Of a stretch of 64,000 nucleotides of DNA, positions 1-10,289 are shown piece after piece (position 1 is the first letter of the stretch; each line of letters begins with the position of its first letter). This stretch comes from Ursus arctos. Taxonomy: Eukaryota; Chordata; Mammalia; Carnivora; Ursidae. Below the pieces are notes generated by a model, which was not told the DNA's origin, did no database searches, and saw only the letters and a program-made list of their open reading frames with translations. The stretch is from contig NW_026622886.1 of assembly GCF_023065955.2 (NCBI RefSeq), forward strand, positions 7,698,001 through 7,762,000, given 5' to 3'. The position numbers and the translations under genes were made by a program.

Positions 1-925
1 TTTTTTTTTTTAGCATTGTTATTCAGTATTTCCCAAGCAGCCAGAAACTAATTTCCTTTATCCAACATAAGGTCTGGTATAATGAATGAGTTAAAAATTA
101 CCCAGGTAGCTGTTTTAAACCTGAGGGGGAAATTGTCCTCCATCGTCATATTTTAAGTCAGGTCACAGTGACTCAAGTGTGTCCCCAAAAGCTAGCAATT
201 GCATGTCCGTGTCCAGCGAGGGTAGTGTATCCAGGCATCTCCCCCTGCGCAGGCACATAATTCACCCCCCGGCACCACCTGTCAGCAGCTAGTTAATAAG
301 TATGGCCTGGTGCGGCGAGAGCTTGGAGTAAAGCCCGACAGCAGGGAAGCCTCCCTAGAAAAGTCGGAGTTGGATTTGGAGGTGGGGAGAGCGTCCTCGG
401 GCACCATGGCCAGCAGGAAAACAAGGTGCATCCATCATCGAGTCCGCCAAAAGCCCCAGGAAGAGCTGCTGAAACAGAATCTATAATTCGTCTCAGCCCC
501 TGAATGAGTGGAGCCACTTGTCATCATGCAGTTTCCTCTCCTGGAGGCTTGGGATGGATGACACAGGGCTCCTCAAGGAGGTGAGAAGAGGGCAGGAAAG
601 TGACTTCATTTAACATATGCCAGCTCGGGTGGGAAAGACACCCCCTGTCTGCTCCCACGTCCGCTTCCCTGATGGCACCTTCTGGGGACCAGTAGAGCCT
701 GTGAGCATCAAGTCAGTGTTAAGCGTTCCCCCATCTCCATCCAAACACGACGGCCTGGTTCTAGAGACAGGAGATGCAAGGGGAGTGCCCCGCAGTGCAA
801 GCCAGCCTGTGTCCCGAGGAGGAGGCTCAAGGGAGGCTCTGGCCCAGGAGGTGCTTAGGGCCTCGAGAGTTGGCATCATAGATGAAACCCACCTGACCAC
901 TTTGTGTCTGGCTTTTCTCTCCCAG
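1..925 (+). other. LARGE1: 3' end of an upstream LARGE1 intron
   Basis: This is non-coding sequence running into the acceptor at 925. It opens with a T-run at the window edge. I see no second splice-flanked coding exon, and open frames such as one around 617-925 are the intronic continuation of the exon frame without conserved content. No clear repeat was recognised apart from the opening T-tract. Confidence 0.75.
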
Positions 926-1051
926 GATATTTTCAACGCCGTCATCAAACAGAACCCTTTCCTCGTGTACCAGCTCCCCTGCTTCTGGAATGTGCAGCTG
1001 TCGGACCACACCCGCTCTGAGCAGTGCTACAGGGACGTGTCTGATCTGAAG
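926..1051 (+). CDS. LARGE1: LARGE1 internal coding exon (first in window), end of xylosyltransferase domain
   Basis: This 126-bp exon encodes 42 residues, beginning [12 protein letters not shown] and ending YRDVSDLK. I recognise it as LARGE1, a type II Golgi membrane enzyme that extends the xylose-glucuronate repeat (matriglycan) on O-mannosyl glycans of alpha-dystroglycan. The acceptor is a pyrimidine-rich tract ending CTCTCCCAG at 925. The donor AAG|GTAGAG starts at 1052 and departs from GTAAGT at +4 to +6. Both boundaries are phase 0. If the DID motif downstream is residues 563-565 as in human, this exon covers about residues 336-377, the C-terminal part of the GT8 domain. The segment has a conserved-looking Trp-Asn-Val-Gln and two cysteines. 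LARGE2 is a paralogue alternative, but the sequence matches LARGE1 as I remember it and the very long introns fit LARGE1. Confidence 0.96.
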
Positions 1052-1589
1052 GTAGAGGAAGGCCAGGCTGCCGTGGGCCTGGGGCAGCGCCGCAGAGGAC
1101 GGGGGAGGCGTCCGGCCGTGGCACAGGGGAGCCGGCTCGGGAGCTGGCTGGGGAGGGGCTCTTCAGGGGGATGACTGGCTCTGAGCTTTGTGTGCCGTGT
1201 GGTGAGCGAGAGAAGGGCGTAGAAGAGCAGAAAGTATGTGCTTTTCTCCTTTGTTTTTTTCCCCTCTTGTTGGGGCTTTCTGGAAAGCGTAAGGCCTCCC
1301 TGCATAAGAACCAGCTTGGCTGATTGTTCTTGCCACCTGCTGCCGGCTGTTTGGGTTCCTATCAGCTCCCCAAATCCAGTCAAGTGCAAACACTTACAGA
1401 GGGACTCCTCTGTGCCAGGTGCCATAGATAGAATAACTCCTTTCCTACTCTCAAGTCGTTCGTGGCCAGAGGAGAGACCCAGGTGAGGAAATGAACGTGA
1501 ACATGCCTGCCAGGTGCTGTGGTGATGAGGTGGGGGGAGGCACCAGCACGGATGTCTGCCTCCACCTCACGCAGCAGTGACAGTGACAG

Positions 1590-2060
1590 AAAAGCCTTCA
1601 TCATCGGTCTCTTTGTACCAGACATAGTGGTAGGTCCTGGTAACCAGCTTGAACCATGGAAACCCAAATAAGGTAGAAGGGCCCACAATGACCACCCCCC
1701 CAACCCCCCGGCCAAATACAAACAGGCCCATTAGGTGACTCGCCTCAAAATATCGGTCGGCCCTAGCTGACCAGTGGGTCACTGACCCCCAGGCACAGGT
1801 ACCAAAGAAGGGAAATTGCATATGTGCCCGTACCTCCTCGCCTTCCCCCTTAACTAGAGTCCCCACCACTGCCTTCTGGCAGACGGCCTGCCACTCCCTT
1901 GCGGTGTATTCAGTAAACTTCTATCTCCTTTGTTCTGCCTCGGGTGAGTCCTTTCACTGCTCGTGCCTCCAGCCACCACCCAATCAGGTTGCCCCACATT
2001 TGGTGCCCCCCCATCTGATTGGGAGACCCCACATTTGATGACCTGGACGGGGAGCCTTTG
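1590..2060 (+). mobile_element. Probable solitary endogenous retroviral LTR (ERV1-like)
   Basis: The stretch has the texture of an old gammaretrovirus-like LTR on the + strand. A U3-like part contains CAGGCACAGGTACCAAAGAAG. A U5-like end (GTAAACTTCTATCTCCTTTG and a TTCTGCCTCGGGTGAGTC segment) is followed by CCCCACATTTGGTGCCC, which resembles the LTR end and primer-binding-site transition. A second CCCCACATTTGATGACC follows within 50 bp. I see no gag, pol or env, so it looks like a solitary LTR plus a few internal bases. The exact family is unknown to me and the 5' edge is uncertain. Confidence 0.5.
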
Positions 2061-3651
2061 GGCCCTTCCCCCACAATGAAGAAGACAGCATGGACGAGTT
2101 CTTTGCTGCCATAGTTCAAGCTGCCGAACCAGCTATTCTAACAGTGGTCTCAGTCAACCATTTATTTAGCTGAGGAGTCCGCAGGTGGGCTGGCCAGCTG
2201 TCTGATTTGCACTGGCTTAACCAAGTGTCTGTGGTTAGCTTTGGATCCAATGGCTGGTGACTGGGACACCTTGCCCCTCCTCCGGTGTCTCCAAGGTCCC
2301 ACACGAGCAGGCCAGTCCGGCTCGTTCCCATGGCAGAGCCAAGGTGGGAGAGAATTCTTAGTGCATGCAGGGAAAACTTGAGTCCTTGCTGCTGATATCG
2401 TGTTGGCTGAGCCCAGAGTTAAAGGGTGTGTCAGAATTTCCTACCTGCAATGGGAGGAGTGAGGAACTGATCTCGGCCGGTAAGTGACAGAACAAGGACT
2501 TGAACCCAGGCCTGTATGACAGCAGGTGTGTTTGCCTCTCTGGCCGTATCAAACAGGAAATGGACACATGCAACCATAGGGAGTTGATGTCATTTAAAAT
2601 GTATAGCCATTGCCCACGGGACACTGCAATAACAATCACTTCAAGTTTTTTAAAAGGAAAAAGGAACCCAAACCTTGCTTTCCCAGTAAATCCATCTCTT
2701 TCAAGTAGCTTCTGGCCACGTCCACATGGGTGTGTTGCCTCTTGTTTATAGTTTTAATACACATGGAAGTTTGTATTCTTTTGCTTCTGAGCCATTCCTG
2801 TTACTTTAGTTGTTTTCAAATTTTCACAAGTATCAACTGTGTTGTAATGAGCAGTGTAAAGTTCACACCTTTCCAGGAGTGAAATCACATAGTCAAAAAG
2901 AAAGAACTTGGTTTCGTTTTTGTTTTTTACTGTACTTGAAGTTCATTACAAAATATTAGAAAGTGTTTAAAACAGAAGTACCTCCATCATTCATTCTTTC
3001 AGTCAACATTTATGCAGTTCCTTTGCTATGTCCTGTATTTCTTAGACATGAGGAAACTATATGACTACCCAGAAATATTTCTAAGATTGTCATGAACTAG
3101 AAGTTTAAAGGTGAGGAAAATAAAAATCAACCCTGTATAGAACACCAAAAACCACTGGATAAAATTTTTTTTTAATGATTTGAAAGCATAGTGACCAGTC
3201 CATAAAGTAAACGAAGTGAGCAGAGGCCAGAAACGATGATGAAGTATGGATCCAGAAAGATAAGCAAGAAACAGCTGGATCTGACATTTCCTGGGTATTT
3301 GCCGATCCTTGGGAGCTAGAGGCCTGGCTTAGAAGTAGGTAACTATATAATTTACTATGTAATTCAAATGAAGGAATGCTACTATTACTGATACTGGGAC
3401 ATTAGGCCTAAATCAAAGTCAGGCAAACTATATGTATAGCCATTCTATTGAAAGGCTATGCATGCGAATTTGCGTCCCTACCCCAAGAAAGACAATTAAA
3501 ATATCTTTGCCAAGAGTTAGGATCCAGGAAAAGTGATACCCTCAGTGGATAACAAGTTTAAATATATCCATAGGAGAAGATGATAGAGATTGTTACATGT
3601 TTTACTCTTGGCTTTAGATAAAATAAGAGAGAAATTCCCTTGAGAATTTCT

Positions 3652-3851
3652 TTCTTTTTTTTTTTTTTTTTATTTATTTATTCGACAGAGATAGAGACAG
3701 CCAGCGAGGGAGGGAACACAAGCAGGGGGAGTGGGAGAGGAAGAAGCAGGCTCACAACGGAGGAGCCTGATGTGGGGCTCGATCCCATAACGCCGGGATC
3801 ACGCCCTGAGCCAAAGGCAGACACTTAACCGCTGTGCCACCCAGGCGCCCC
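3652..3851 (-). mobile_element. CanSINE (tRNA-Lys-derived carnivore SINE)
   Basis: On the + strand it reads T-run, TATTTATTTATTCGACAGAG, then the SINE body, ending CCACCCAGGCGCCCC, so the element is inverted relative to LARGE1. A 14-bp target-site duplication CCTTGAGAATTTCT flanks it at 3638-3651 and 3854-3867. The perfect duplication and low divergence mark a fairly recent insertion. The tRNA-like head lies at the right end. Confidence 0.95.
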
Positions 3852-5872
3852 AACCTTGAGAATTTCTAATTTCAAGCTTGTGCTCATATTATTTGGAGGG
3901 CTGAAATTATATGTGTGGGATAGAAATAGAAAAAAAAATGAAGATGTGCCAGGCACCTGGCAGAAATAAGCAGAAATCTGATCTAGAAGAATACTCTCAA
4001 GAACAAGAAAGACTGCAATGAATTCTTCAGGTGGAATTTCAAGAAAAATGAGTTCTCATTCGGTAATCCCTAAACACACAGGGAAATAAGCCACCATGAG
4101 ACAGGGCAGAAACTGTAGAATTAAATCTCAAAGACTTCAGGTATTAGACTCATCAGATATGAAACATAAATATTGCTGTTTTGTGTAAGAAATAAAAGAG
4201 AATGAGAATTAAAAGGATGGAGGAACAAGAGATTCTCAAAGGGAAGTAGACCTATTTGGATCAAATAGTATTTTTAGTAGTGAAAAGTATAATTATTGAA
4301 ATTACGAATTAAATGAACATGGTAAGCAGTAAATTAGACCCAGCTAAAGAGAGAATTCGTGAACTAGAAGAGATAGCTGAAGAAATTATCCAGAACCCAG
4401 CACACAAGGAAAAAGAGAAAAGCTGAGACAGAAGTTAAGATATTGGGATGTGTCTAATTTGACTCTCAGAAGGAGATAATAGAGAAAGTTGGAAGTGAAG
4501 CATCTTTATAGTGAATGGGAATTTTCCAGAACTGTTAAGAGGTACAAGCAGTTAAATGAAGTTATACTTAGACCTATAGTCGTAAGATTGCAGCACCCGA
4601 AAGTAATTTCTTAAATTACCAGAGGGAAAAAAAAAAAAAAAACCAGATTCTCTATGAAGACATGGCCTGTGTCGGATGAGAGTTCTTCTCAGCAGCAACA
4701 GAAGCCAGAAGAGTGGCAGTAGTACCTTCACTGTGCTGGCTGACGACAGTACGTAGTAAACGCAGCAAAACGTGAGAAAAGGCTATTCCGATGAGCAAAG
4801 GCAAAGACAATTTGCCACAAACGTACCTCTGCAAAGAAACTTCTAAAGGATTTATTTCAGGAATGAGGAATATGATTCCGTAGAATCATGATTCGAAGAA
4901 GGAATGCTGGACAAACAAATGGGAAATGTGTAAGAATTCCTACCAATTTCTAAATCGTAGCAGCAGCAGTAGTAATATTGTATAACTGTGGTCTTAAAAA
5001 GGTATACCTTAAATATCAGACAATGACATCACATAAGTCAGGAGGGATGTGGTTAGAATTAAAGTATTCTGGAATCTGTTCTGTTGGGGAGGGCAGTGAG
5101 GTCATGTAGCTGCTACGGGAGCCGTGCATGCTAACCTTTTAAGCTTGAGCTCTAAAAGAATTGGAAAAAAAAGGGGGGGGACAGAACTTATAAATCCATG
5201 GTGGGTGGGGATGGTGAGTGGAATAAGAAAAACCAAAACAACCAGAATATCTCCATCATTTAGGGTTAAAAAAGAAGAAGAAGAATGCAAGAAAAAAATG
5301 ACAGCATAGGAAAAAGTGGGGAAAAATAGGAAGCAAAAAATCAGATGATAGAAATAAGTCTCAGTATATCAATAACCAAATAAGCAAACTAAGTTAGGGG
5401 AGGAAAAGACACATTGTCAGACTGAACAGGAAATAGTATAACAACATATGCTCTTTATATAAAAGACGTACCTAACACATGACAGCCTGAACAGTCTGAC
5501 AGTTAGATGATGGAGAAAGACAACCGGGACAGCTGTCTTGGTATCAGACAAAGCATTGGTAGGTGTAGAGATGGTCACGATTTAAAAGTTCACCGAGAAG
5601 ATACAAGAACTCCAGAGATAAATAGACAAAGCTGCCATCATAGTAGAATATTTTAATGTATCCTTTTCAAACATTGGAAGATCAATCAACCCAAGAAAGT
5701 TGATTAAAAATATGGAAGATTTGAGCTACACAGTTAAAAATCTTGATTTACTGGGCAAATAAGGAACCTTGTACCTAACGGAGAATATACATCCTTCTCA
5801 AGCTCACATAGACATTTATCATAGGTAACCGTGTTCTGGACCGTAAAGCAGATCTCAATATGTTTCAAAGAG

Positions 5873-5873
<1 letters not shown>

Positions 5874-5916
<43 letters not shown>
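5874..5916. repeat. (GT)n microsatellite
   Basis: An uninterrupted alternating TG tract of about 43 bases lies inside the ancient L1 in the first large intron. Tracts of this length are commonly polymorphic and can adopt Z-DNA. Confidence 0.97.
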
Positions 5917-5919
<3 letters not shown>

Positions 5920-6807
5920 ACCACAGTATAATTAAATTATAGTAATAGCCTAGTAATAGTAATTAGTAATAAGACTTTTTAAAAATATATTTGATTAAAA
6001 TTGAGAGCATACTTCTAAATTACTCATGGTTCTAAGCAGAAATCATAGTAGAAACTGAGACCTACTTAGAACTGAATGAAAATAAAAATAATACATGTCA
6101 AAATTAGCGAAATGATACAAATATATGAGGAAAGGTATAGCCTTAAATCTCCTATTACAAAGAAGAAAGGCTGGAACTTAATAAGCCAAGTCTATAACTT
6201 GAGATGATACATAAAGAACATTAGAGCAAATTCAAAAAATAAAAGACAGGGCATAAAGAAGATAGGAGCAGAAATCGATCACCAAATTATTCAACAAGGT
6301 CAGAAGTTGGCTCCTTGAAAGGAACCGATGGAATACGGAAGGCGGTGGCAGGACTCACTGAAAAGCAGCAAGAGAACTCACCAGGAAACAGATAGGGAGC
6401 CATAAATGCAGATTCAGTTACTCGATTAATGTTTTTGAGCCAGTCATCTTTCTGAGTTCAGGAATATAGCAGAAATTAAAGCAAAAGTTTCTTACCTTGT
6501 GGAGTCTTTAATCTAGTAGATAAAGCATAACTATAGGAAATATTAAGAGAACAGTGTAAGCAACATTATGTCAAATTTTTGAGAACTTACATGAAATGAA
6601 CAAAATCCTAGATTTGTATAATTCACCCAAACTGACTTAAGGAAAAAATAAAAATTCTAGATTATCTTCTAGCCATTAGACCTTCTTACAAAGTATACTG
6701 TATCCCTAAATGATGAGTTAGAGATAGGTTCTACCAATTTTTTTAATCAAAAAATAATTCCAATTTTAGGTAAATTTGCAGATAATAGAAAAAGAGGAAC
6801 ACTTTTT

Positions 6808-6996
6808 TTTTTTAAGATTTTATTTATTTATGTGACAGAGAGACAGCCAGCGAGAGAGGGAACACAGCAGGGAAGAGGGAGAGGAAGAAGCAGGCTCCCA
6901 GCCGAGGAGCCCGATGTGGATCTCGATCCCGAAACGCCAGGATCATGCCCTGAGCCGAAGGCAGTCGCTTAACGACTGCGCTACCCAGGCGCCCCC
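6808..6996 (-). mobile_element. CanSINE inserted in the ancient L1
   Basis: On the + strand it begins with T-run and AAGATTTTATTTATTTATG and ends CTACCCAGGCGCCCCC. The host sequence AAAGAGGAACACTTTTT occurs at 6791-6807 and again at 6997-7013, a 17-bp target-site duplication. The element is antisense to LARGE1 and split the ORF2-like part of the older L1. Confidence 0.95.
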
Positions 6997-7663
6997 AAAG
7001 AGGAACACTTTTTAACCCATTTCAATAAGGCTAGGATATTCTCCATACCAAAATCAGACACGGAGAGCACAAGAAAAGAAAACTGCAGGCTTGTCTCACT
7101 CATGAGATGTTTGCAAAAACCTTAAGCAAAATATTAGCAAATCGAATTCAGCCGTGTATAAAATAGATAATACATCATGGCCAACTTGGGTTTATTCCAG
7201 GAAAGACGGGAGTGATTTGACATTGAAAAATCCACAAGTATCATTCAGCATGTTAATAGATTAAAGGAGAAACACCGTATAATCATGTAAATAGATGCAA
7301 GAAAGTTATTGGATAGAAATAAATATTCGTATGACAAAAACTCTCATAAATAGTATTCACGGAATACCTACAGCAAAGTTTCATAGGGCATTTGCTTACG
7401 GATGTGCTGACTAATTAATAAAAAAGAAAAGAGAGCCTAAGAGCACCCACGCATATGTGGAAATGTGATCTATAGAGAGGTGGCTTGCTGGCCATTGGAG
7501 AAGGACGTAATCGTCCACAAATGGTGCTAAGGCTTCTGATCATCCATGCGGAAAAATGAAAATTGATCCCTATCTCATACCATGCACAAAATTAATTCTG
7601 ATGGGTTAGAGACTTAAATGTGACAGGCCAAATTGAACTTTTATTTTAAAAGAAGTTAAGTGG

Positions 7664-7905
7664 AATGCCTGGGTGGCTCAGTCAGTTAAGCGTCTGCCTT
7701 TGGCTTAGGTCATGATCCCAGGGTGCTGGGATCGAGTCCCGCATCGGGCTCCCTGCTCAGCAGAGAGCCTTTTCTCCTTCTGCCTGCAGCTCTTCCTGCT
7801 TGTGTGCTCGCTTGTGCGCGCTCTCTCTCTCTCTCTCTCGCAAATAAATAAAATCTCATAAAGAAAAGAAAAGAAAGAAATTTTAAAATAAAAATAATTT
7901 TAAAA
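7664..7905 (+). mobile_element. CanSINE, sense orientation, inside the ancient L1
   Basis: The head reads AATGCCTGGGTGGCTCAGTC, followed by AGTTAAGCGTCTGCC. The tail has a (CT)9 run at 7821-7838, AATAAATAAAATCTCATAAAG and an A-rich end. It is a different subfamily from the other copies: GTGGCTCAGTCAG rather than GTGGCACAGCGG, with a CT-rich linker. A clean target-site duplication was not resolved by eye. Confidence 0.92.
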
Positions 7906-9264
7906 AAGTAAGTAACTCATCTCTGACCTCAGAATTGGGAAGAATTTGTTCAAGACAATAAAAGCATATATCATAAATGAAAAGATCAGTAAATTCAACC
8001 ACATTGACATTAATAACTCCCATCAAAGTAGCATCAAAAAGAGAAAACATTTTCAGCATATATAACTGACAGAGGACTAGTAAATGAAATATACAAATAA
8101 CTCTTACTAATGAGAAAAAGTGTGTAAAAGATATAGTCATTTCACCGAATTGTAAAGAAAATGGCCAGTAAACACTTGAAAAGATATGCAACCTCTTTGT
8201 TAATCTGGGAAGTGAAAATTAAGACCACAAATAATTTCACCCCCACCAGCCTGGAAGAGTGATCCTATCAAGTCTCAGTCGACCCGTAGGAGGTCTCCAA
8301 TCCTCTTGAAAGACGTGTCACCGGTTACAGTGAAATCGGAACAACACTTGGGTGCTGTTTTGTAAACTGAAGGAGTACATATTTTGCAATCTAGGGCTTG
8401 GAAGTCACTGGTCAAAAATCGAGAAATGGGTAAGTTTCAGGAGAAAGCACTCCACATTCAGCTGTCGGGGGGCAAATGACAACACACTGAGGCAGTGCCC
8501 GTGTCCTCATACTAAATGACATTTCTTGACCAGGCAAGAGCACAGGACACTTCCAAACTCTCAAGTCTTATGTTCACGCCAAAAATAAAAACATAAAAAT
8601 TCTAGAAAAGTCAGTGTGACTAAAGACCTTGGGAGTCCTGAAAAAGGAAGGAAACCCTGACACGTGCTGTGGATGAACCTTGAAGATACGCCAAGTGAAA
8701 TGAGCCAGGCACAAAAGGAAAACTATTGATGATCTCGCTTACGTGAGATACTTACAGTAGTCGGAATCATAGAGAAAGAAAGTGGAACAACGATGACAAG
8801 GGGCTGCGTCGAGGGGAAAGCGTGAAGTTCATGGGTATAGATACCGTACGAGGTGTTGAACGAGGCCTGGAAACGGACGGTGGTGACCGTTGCCTGACAA
8901 TCTGAATACACATAGTGGCATTGACCTAGACACTTGAAAATGGTCAAAATGGTAGATTTTATGTATATCTTACCACAAGAAAAATAAATTCAGGGGCGAG
9001 GAGGTGTCCTGTGCACCTGATTGTTCCTAGCAGGATGAGTATGAGTTTCATTAAAGACACCAGACAGTAGCCATAAGCCACTGTATTTGACATGGTATCT
9101 GAGAGCCTCTAAATTGGCAGCCACAGAAAGGAAAAGGCAAGGCACCATAAATAGAGGAGATTTCGTCTGTGAACTTTCAACTTGGACTTTTTATAAACAC
9201 CAACAAAGCTAGCTGGGTGTCCAGGTGAAAGTATGTCACATCTGCCCATCACAGACATACCAAA

Positions 9265-9370
9265 GCGTTCGGGCATTTTACTGAGTGCTTCCTCTATGCC
9301 AGGCACTGTTCTAGGCCCTCGTGATGCCATGGGAAACAAAACAGACAAAGTCGCCGGTCGCATAGAGCTG
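9265..9370 (-). mobile_element. L2 LINE 3' fragment
   Basis: GAGTGCTTCCTCTATGCCAG, the GGCACTGTTCTAGGCCCTCG segment and GAAACAAAACAGACAAAG are the reversed L2 terminus. Confidence 0.7.
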
Positions 9371-10081
9371 AGATGTTGATGTGGCAGGTGGCCATGCCCC
9401 TTGGACAGTGCTCAGGGATTGCTTAATTATTGTCACTTTGAACCTATCAAACAAAATAACTTGTGAACTCTTCTTGGAAGCCTATTCTGTGTTTAAGGAG
9501 TAGAGGACTTTCAAATAGCAAACCCAGGAAGTCAGAGTCAAATCAAGTTAACTCCTATCTTTCTAGATAAACCTAAGAAAGAATCTGGAAGTCACTTTAC
9601 CCACTGATATCTTATCTAACAAAATCTTACACAGAAACCGGGAATATGGCCAGTATATAAAAGTGGGAAGAGCGTTCAGGGAGGATGGAGAGAGACTGGC
9701 AGGCCCAAGTTCCACCCTTTGGGTCATATCGGGGTCTGGACATTGCCAGGGAGCCCGAGGGCCTGGTTCAGTAACGTATCTGTAGGTCCCTCAGGGCCGA
9801 GGTGGGCCTCAGATTCCAGGTAAAGGCACATCTTCCTCATTTTCTTCCTTATCTTTCTTCTTCCTCCTCCCATCCTTTATGTCCTCAGTGGCATTCAGCA
9901 GTTATGGAGGACCTCCTATTTGCTGGTTCCTCTGTTCCTCCCGGGGAGTATAGAGATGTACTCTGGACCCTGCTTTTCATCCGCTCGCACTCGCGCCCCG
10001 AAGGGTAGCCAAGCTAAGAAGCGCACCTGTAGGCCGCACGGGGCACCTGTGCTGGGTCAGCTGATTGAAAATGCCGGTTCT

Positions 10082-10289
10082 GGGGCGCCTGGGTGGCACA
10101 GCGGTTAAGCGTCTGCCTTCGGCTCAGGGCGTAATCCCGGCGTTCTGGGATCGAGCCCCACATTAGGCTCCTCCGCTGGGAGCCTGCTTCTTCCTCTCCC
10201 ACTCCCCCTGCTTGTGTTCCCTCTCTCGCTGGCTGTCTCTATCTCTGTGGAATAAATAAATAAAATCTTTAAAAAAAAAAAAAAGAAAA
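10082..10289 (+). mobile_element. CanSINE, sense orientation, with intact target-site duplication
   Basis: The head is GGGGCGCCTGGGTGGCACAG. The body contains GGGATCGAGCCCCACATTAG and the tail AATAAATAAATAAAATCTTT followed by an A-run. The 14-bp duplication GAAAATGCCGGTTC lies at 10067-10080 and 10290-10303. The near-consensus sequence and perfect duplication imply recent insertion, so this copy may differ in presence between related species. Confidence 0.96.

Larger units (their letters stand above)
3950..8985 (+). mobile_element. Decayed, near full-length ancient L1 (L1M/HAL1-like), interrupted
   Basis: Successive blocks match the order of an old L1. ORF1-like remnants lie at about 4330-4900 (for example GAACTAGAAGAGATAGCTGA). 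ORF2-like remnants lie at 5450-5830, 6120-6380, 7015-7330 and 7440-7640 (for example GGGTTTATTCCAGGAAAGA). The ORF2 end and 3' UTR lie at 7910-8985, including GATGAACCTTGAAGATACGC, AAGTGAAATGAGCCAGGCAC and the terminal TATCTTACCACAAGAAAAAT. All frames are broken. Two CanSINEs and a GT microsatellite interrupt it. The 5' limit is uncertain. Confidence 0.75.

Noticed and set aside
617..1174. 185-codon open frame starting before the first exon
   Set aside because: Only the 926-1051 part is coding. The extensions run through the acceptor and donor into intron.
10082..10289. A functional tRNA-Lys gene
   Set aside because: The tRNA-like head is the SINE promoter region. The CanSINE body and A-rich tail with target-site duplication show that it is a retroposon.
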